Of a stretch of DNA of 8,861 bases, positions 5,301 to 8,861 are shown piece by piece (within the stretch, counting starts at the first letter, position 1; each line of letters begins with the position of its first letter). The notes under the pieces are model-generated. The model saw nothing but the letters and a program-made list of their open reading frames with translations, was not told the DNA's origin and did no database searches. Source of the DNA: Parachlamydiales bacterium (lineage in GTDB: Bacteria > Chlamydiota > Chlamydiia > Chlamydiales > SM23-39); the NCBI GenBank assembly GCA_003151315.1, contig PLXF01000141.1:1-8861 (forward strand), read 5' to 3'. A program made the position numbers and the translations under genes.

Positions 5301-6440
5301 AGAGGGAAAAAGCGCCGAGCATCTCTCTTGAAATGCCTGTAGGCGCGCATGATGTCCTAGCTCGAATTGAGGGATTGCTTGCTGCGCTAACGTGCAGGAA
5401 AAGAACTCAGGGTCAGCGCGGACTTGCAAATGGTTTTTTAGCGCGTTGGTTGCGATAAGGGAAGCTTCTTCCCGATTGTTCGCGCTATCTCCTACCATGG
5501 CTGTGACCCTTGTATGGGTGTCCCCGGAAAAAATTTCAGAATCCCAAACCATTCCCAATAGTTTTTCCCCTTCTTGAGAAGGGACTAGGTAGCCAAATCC
5601 CTTTTTAGGGAGGTGTTTGCCCGTTAATCCCATTTGGACAACCCAGACTGATCGATAGGGAAGATGGAAGGGGATAGCGGTTAAGCGGCTAATTTCATGG
5701 GCAGGTAGGGCTGAGATGATCCGGTCTGCGGCAAAAAACCCTGTTGAAGTGCGCACTCCTGTCGGCTCGATCAACTCAACGGCGCAGTTTGTTTTTATGT
5801 AGATCGGGAGTTGATTGTTTAGCTCCGTTATAAGCCGCTCCAATCCCCCATGCAATGTGAATAAGCCCGAGGGCCCTTTCGGTGCGTTCCATAGGGCTTT
5901 GACTAGGGAAGATCCTTTTTTTTCCCATTGCCAAAGGGAAGGAAAACTGGAGCGAATAGAGAGTTTTTTGGCATCTCCCGCATAGACGCCGAGAGTCATC
6001 GGATCGAAGAAAAGGGAGGCCATTGTAGATCCAAACCGTCGCGTCGCGAAATGGTGGATTGATTCGTCGTCTTGAGAGGCGGCTGGAAGAAAAAATTCTC
6101 GCACGGCAGAAAAAGCGATTACAGGCCAAAAGGAAGCAATGGAGCGTAGCTTGCCCTTATGCAAAAGAAACCGGCGTGCAGCCGCGGGAGATGAGGGGAC
6201 TATGTGAGAGGAAAGTCCGAGCTCTTCTATGAGTTGGAGAAGATTCGGGGAGCGGGCTCGGGAGAGGGTTCGGGGCCCCTTTTCGAAAAAAAAGGGGGGA
6301 GTAGAGGAGTTCGATTCAATCCATCCCCCTAAGCGGGGCGCTTTTTCGAATAGTGAGATCTCTTCTAGGGGATGGGCTTTATGTAAATACCAGGCGGCCG
6401 AGAGGCCTGAAAGACCCCCTCCTAGGATAATCGTTTTCAT
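5223..6440 (-). CDS. hemG: Protoporphyrinogen oxidase, HemY-type flavoprotein
   Basis: The 405-residue protein should oxidise protoporphyrinogen IX to protoporphyrin IX, using FAD and normally oxygen. The N-terminus has the dinucleotide-binding motif ILGGGLSGLSAAW (5-17), followed by an acidic residue at the second strand (E32) and RLGGW (36-40), typical of the amine-oxidase/HemY family. GPRTL (55-59), FTLHGGLERLI (194-204) and the C-terminal FAD motif GNYFSGASLEAA (385-396) complete the signature. It is the oxygen-linked HemY (PgoX) type, not the flavodoxin-like HemG of E. coli; the symbol follows chlamydial usage. At 405 residues it is shorter than Bacillus HemY (about 470) but all motifs are present. 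It is the last gene of the hemE-hemN-hemG operon. Its ATG overlaps the hemN stop in ATGA, so translation is probably coupled. Its 3' end overlaps the convergent gene at 4473-5300. Confidence 0.93.
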   Translation of the reverse strand: MKTIILGGGLSGLSAAWYLHKAHPLEEISLFEKAPRLGGWIESNSSTPPFFFEKGPRTLSRARSPNLLQLIEELGLSSHIVPSSPAAARRFLLHKGKLRSIASFWPVIAFSAVREFFLPAASQDDESIHHFATRRFGSTMASLFFDPMTLGVYAGDAKKLSIRSSFPSLWQWEKKGSSLVKALWNAPKGPSGLFTLHGGLERLITELNNQLPIYIKTNCAVELIEPTGVRTSTGFFAADRIISALPAHEISRLTAIPFHLPYRSVWVVQMGLTGKHLPKKGFGYLVPSQEGEKLLGMVWDSEIFSGDTHTRVTAMVGDSANNREEASLIATNALKNHLQVRADPEFFSCTLAQQAIPQFELGHHARLQAFQERCSALFPSLFLTGNYFSGASLEAAVHRSRYLFS

Positions 6441-7807
6441 ACCGATTGGGAAAATTGGAGGGTTGGTGTCAGATATTCATCAAAGGCTGCAGCGATTAAG
6501 CGGATAAATAACCGCCCAATAGGTGTCGCCGTATATCGATCTTCGCTCGCTAGAACGAGCCCATCGGCAATCAGTTCATCAAGAGCTAGACGACAAGCAG
6601 AAAAATGGAGATCAAAGGGGAGGGAAAATTGGCGCTGAAATTCTGTTTTATCCACTTCGAAGTGGCACATCCAGCTCTGGATGACCCAGCGTCTCCGTTT
6701 ATCCTCTTCGTTCAACACAAGGCCTCTAGAAAGGGGGATTTTTCCAAGAGTTAAACAACTTTCATATTCATCCAGCTCTTTTACATTTTGGAAATACCCT
6801 TGCCCTACAAAACCGATTGAACTGACCCCTAAACCGACCATATTTTCGGCTAAACCGAGTGAATAGCCTTGGAAATTGCGATAGAGCTTTCCTTGAGTAT
6901 ATCCGATGCTTAAAGGGTCTTCGGGCAAGGAAAAGTGGTCCATCCCAATCGCTATATACCCCTTTTTCATAAATTGGCTGCGCGCCCTTGCATAGATCTC
7001 AAATTTCTCCTCGGTCGAGGGGAGGCTCTCTTCGGGAATAGCCCGTTGGTGGGGTTTTAGCCAAGGAACTTTTGCATAGGAAAATAGGGCGATCCGATCG
7101 GGGCGCCAGGAGGCAATTGTATCGACTGTTTGGGAAAAGGAGGCAACAGTCTGGAAGGGCAATCCATAAATCAGATCGATATTGATTCCCTCAAATCCTA
7201 ACTCTCTTGCTTTTTCAAAGGTAACCCGACTCATCTCTTCGCTTTGACGCCTCTTCACCGCCTCTTGGACTTTCGGATCGAGATCTTGGACGCCGAAGCT
7301 TACCCGATTGAAGCCGATTCTACGAAGCGCCTCTAATTTGTCGCCTTCATCGGCATAGACGGTTCTCGGATCGATTTCGATGGAGATTTCGGCCTCGGGC
7401 TCGAAAGAGAAGGTGCGCCGTAGGGTTTGCATGAGGATTTCAAATTCGGCAATATTGAGAGAGGTGGGAGTTCCTCCTCCTAAATGGAGTTGAGAAATGG
7501 ATTTTTTCCCTTCCATGTGAGACGCGACAAGGGCGATCTCTTGGAGGAGAAAATCGAGGTATTTTTTTTGCTTTTCCGGATTTCTATTTAAGATCACGGA
7601 GCAGCCGCAGAAAAGGCACATCGAGCGGCAAAAAGGGATATGAATATAGAGAGAAAGGGGCTCAGCTCCCAATCGACTCAAATGATTTCGGTAGATCTCT
7701 TCATTCAAGGGTTGAAATTGGGGAGCCGTTGGATAACTCGTGTAGCGGGGAACGGAGCGGTTAAAGCGGTAGAGCCATTGCGGGTTTACTTCGATCAGTT
7801 CCTCCAT
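6437..7807 (-). CDS. hemN: Oxygen-independent coproporphyrinogen III dehydrogenase (radical SAM)
   Basis: The 456-residue enzyme converts coproporphyrinogen III to protoporphyrinogen IX by radical SAM chemistry, without oxygen. The iron-sulfur motif C60-x3-C64-x2-C67-x-C69 (FCRSMCLFCGC) has the HemN-specific fourth cysteine. RYTSYPTA (21-28) marks true HemN rather than the haem chaperone HemW. GGGTP (110-114), SFGVQDLD (170-177) and NIDLIYGLPFQT (209-220) are further family motifs, and the C-terminal ~100 residues form the HemN substrate domain. The start is the ATG at 7807, which shares a base with the hemE stop (TAATG) and follows AAAAGGG at a good distance. An in-frame ATG 30 nt upstream (7837) lies inside hemE and would add ten residues (MSGRYSKRAI) that simply read the end of hemE in another frame. 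Its stop overlaps the hemG start in ATGA. Confidence 0.95.
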   Translation of the reverse strand: MEELIEVNPQWLYRFNRSVPRYTSYPTAPQFQPLNEEIYRNHLSRLGAEPLSLYIHIPFCRSMCLFCGCSVILNRNPEKQKKYLDFLLQEIALVASHMEGKKSISQLHLGGGTPTSLNIAEFEILMQTLRRTFSFEPEAEISIEIDPRTVYADEGDKLEALRRIGFNRVSFGVQDLDPKVQEAVKRRQSEEMSRVTFEKARELGFEGINIDLIYGLPFQTVASFSQTVDTIASWRPDRIALFSYAKVPWLKPHQRAIPEESLPSTEEKFEIYARARSQFMKKGYIAIGMDHFSLPEDPLSIGYTQGKLYRNFQGYSLGLAENMVGLGVSSIGFVGQGYFQNVKELDEYESCLTLGKIPLSRGLVLNEEDKRRRWVIQSWMCHFEVDKTEFQRQFSLPFDLHFSACRLALDELIADGLVLASEDRYTATPIGRLFIRLIAAAFDEYLTPTLQFSQSV

Positions 7808-8799
7808 TATAGCCCTTTTACTGTATCGACCAGACAACGGACCGCATCCATAGGAGTTCCCGGTTTAATTCCGTGGCCTAGATTCACAATAAAACCTCTA
7901 TCACCTTGCATGGAATGGAGGAGCTGCTGGGTTGTTTTTCGAACGATTTCAATCGGTGCGAAGAGGAGGTCGGGGTCTAAATTTCCTTGTAAAGGGAGGG
8001 GCGTTTTTTCTCGGAGAGAGGCGATGGGGAGGGACCAATCGACGCTGATCGCCGAGGGTTTACACGAGCCAATTTGCCGGACCCGAAAACAGTTGCCTCG
8101 TCCAAATACAATGCCTGGTACAGAAACACAGCTCAAGAGCTTAGTCCAGTAGGGAAGGCAAACGGTTTTAAACTGCTCGTCGGTTAACACGTGAGCCCAG
8201 GAGTCGAAAATTTGGATCACAGAGGCCCCCTTTTCCACTTGCATGCGGAGGTAATCGCACGAGACGGTGGTAATTTTATCTAATAACCGGTGAAAACTGC
8301 TGGGATCTTGGTAAAGCCACCGTTTGGTTAAAGGGAGATCATTGCCTGTACGCTTTTCAATCAAATAGCTGGCGACGGTAAAGGGGCCTCCACAAAATCC
8401 GATGAGGGGAACTTCATGGCCCGCGGCTAAGGCTACCGTTTGACCAATAGGCGCCAATACCTCTTTCACATTGAGAATCGGGAGTCGATCCACTTGCTCG
8501 GCTGTTTGCAGAAGGGGCGTAATGTGGGGCCCTTCAGAAAAATCGAGAGTAAATCCTAGCGCTACAGCGATAACGGTGATATCGGAAAAAAGGATCGCTG
8601 CATCTACGCCCAGTTGTTGGATAGGCATCTGGGTAATTTCTGCCGCCAAGGCGGGGGTAAAAAAAAGATCGCGCAATGGATATTTTTGCCGCAGCTTTTG
8701 ATAAGAGGGCATATAACGCCCCGCTTGGCGCATAAGCCAAATGGGAGGCCGCTCTCTGTTTTTCCCCGCTAGTGCATCTACAAGTAAACGATTTTTCAA
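7807..8799 (-). CDS. hemE: Uroporphyrinogen III decarboxylase
   Basis: The enzyme removes four carboxyl groups from uroporphyrinogen III to give coproporphyrinogen III, the substrate of HemN. Family motifs are in order: RPPIWLMRQAGRYMP (17-31, substrate-binding arginines), FSDI (71-74, catalytic Asp73), GFCGGPFTVASYLIE (134-148), QIFDSWA (196-202), SVDW (252-255), QGNLDP (271-276) and FIVNLGHGI (303-311). There is no ATG at a suitable place. I chose the TTG at 8799 (330 residues), because the protein then starts MKNRLLVDALAG as is usual for HemE, AGGTG (8807-8811) lies 7 nt upstream, and the promoter at 8826-8855 puts the transcript start near 8820. An in-frame TTG at 8847 would add 16 residues but lies within that promoter. 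hemE is first in the operon and overlaps hemN by one base. Confidence 0.95.
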   Translation of the reverse strand: MKNRLLVDALAGKNRERPPIWLMRQAGRYMPSYQKLRQKYPLRDLFFTPALAAEITQMPIQQLGVDAAILFSDITVIAVALGFTLDFSEGPHITPLLQTAEQVDRLPILNVKEVLAPIGQTVALAAGHEVPLIGFCGGPFTVASYLIEKRTGNDLPLTKRWLYQDPSSFHRLLDKITTVSCDYLRMQVEKGASVIQIFDSWAHVLTDEQFKTVCLPYWTKLLSCVSVPGIVFGRGNCFRVRQIGSCKPSAISVDWSLPIASLREKTPLPLQGNLDPDLLFAPIEIVRKTTQQLLHSMQGDRGFIVNLGHGIKPGTPMDAVRCLVDTVKGL

Positions 8800-8825
8800 C
8801 GGCCGGCACCTATATATCGATTCAG

Positions 8826-8855
8826 ATTCTAAGGATTTATACCACAATCGGTCAA
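8826..8855 (-). promoter_or_regulatory. Candidate promoter of the hemE-hemN-hemG operon
   Basis: On the minus strand TTGACC (8850-8855) and TAGAAT (8826-8831) are 18 nt apart; each differs from consensus at one base. A leader of about 20 nt would carry the AGGTG ribosome binding site of hemE. A TATAAA also occurs within the spacer, so the exact -10 box is uncertain. Genes beyond the right edge could also read into the operon. Confidence 0.5.
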
Positions 8856-8861
8856 TAACTT

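Noticed and set aside
7640..8152. Plus-strand open frame of 170 codons
   Set aside because: It is antisense to hemE and hemN, both of which have clear family motifs throughout.

Overview
The window most likely comes from a member of the Chlamydiota, probably an environmental (amoeba-associated) lineage rather than the genus Chlamydia. The basis is indirect. The gene order hemE-hemN-hemG, and a PIN-PhoH ATPase gene next to a small zinc-finger protein gene, both match arrangements I recall from chlamydial genomes (CT745-747 and CT015-016 in C. trachomatis). An ankyrin-repeat gene of the kind common in amoeba symbionts is also present. None of this could be checked by a search here.

Layout, left to right. 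Positions 1-559 (minus) hold the 5' part of a secreted protein with two bacterial SH3 domains; it runs off the left edge. A 37-nt palindromic element (674-710) separates it from an ankyrin-repeat gene (749-1600, plus) and carries two interleaved divergent promoters. The ankyrin gene meets, tail to tail with one base between, a small protein with a C-terminal SWIM-type zinc finger (1602-2279, minus). That gene has a near-perfect sigma-70/sigma-66 promoter. A 263-nt intergenic region leads to the PIN-PhoH gene (2543-3910, plus), followed by a hairpin.

The 562-nt stretch 3911-4472 has no gene. It holds the hairpin, a large imperfect inverted repeat (arms about 4007-4162 and 4232-4359) that looks like a MITE or a head-to-head pair of dispersed repeats, and a promoter embedded in a second copy of the palindromic element (4367-4402). 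This promoter drives an unrecognised, mostly helical protein (4473-5300, plus), whose last 78 nt overlap hemG in antisense.

The right half (5223-8799, minus) is a compact haem operon transcribed leftward. HemE makes coproporphyrinogen III, HemN makes protoporphyrinogen IX without oxygen, and a HemY-type flavoprotein (hemG) makes protoporphyrin IX. hemE and hemN share a TAATG junction, and hemN and hemG an ATGA junction, so translation is probably coupled. A promoter is visible before hemE.

The haem genes and phoH are ordinary housekeeping genes. The less-described parts are the shared palindromic promoter element, the large inverted repeat, the ankyrin protein with a four-cysteine insert, and the unrecognised helical gene.
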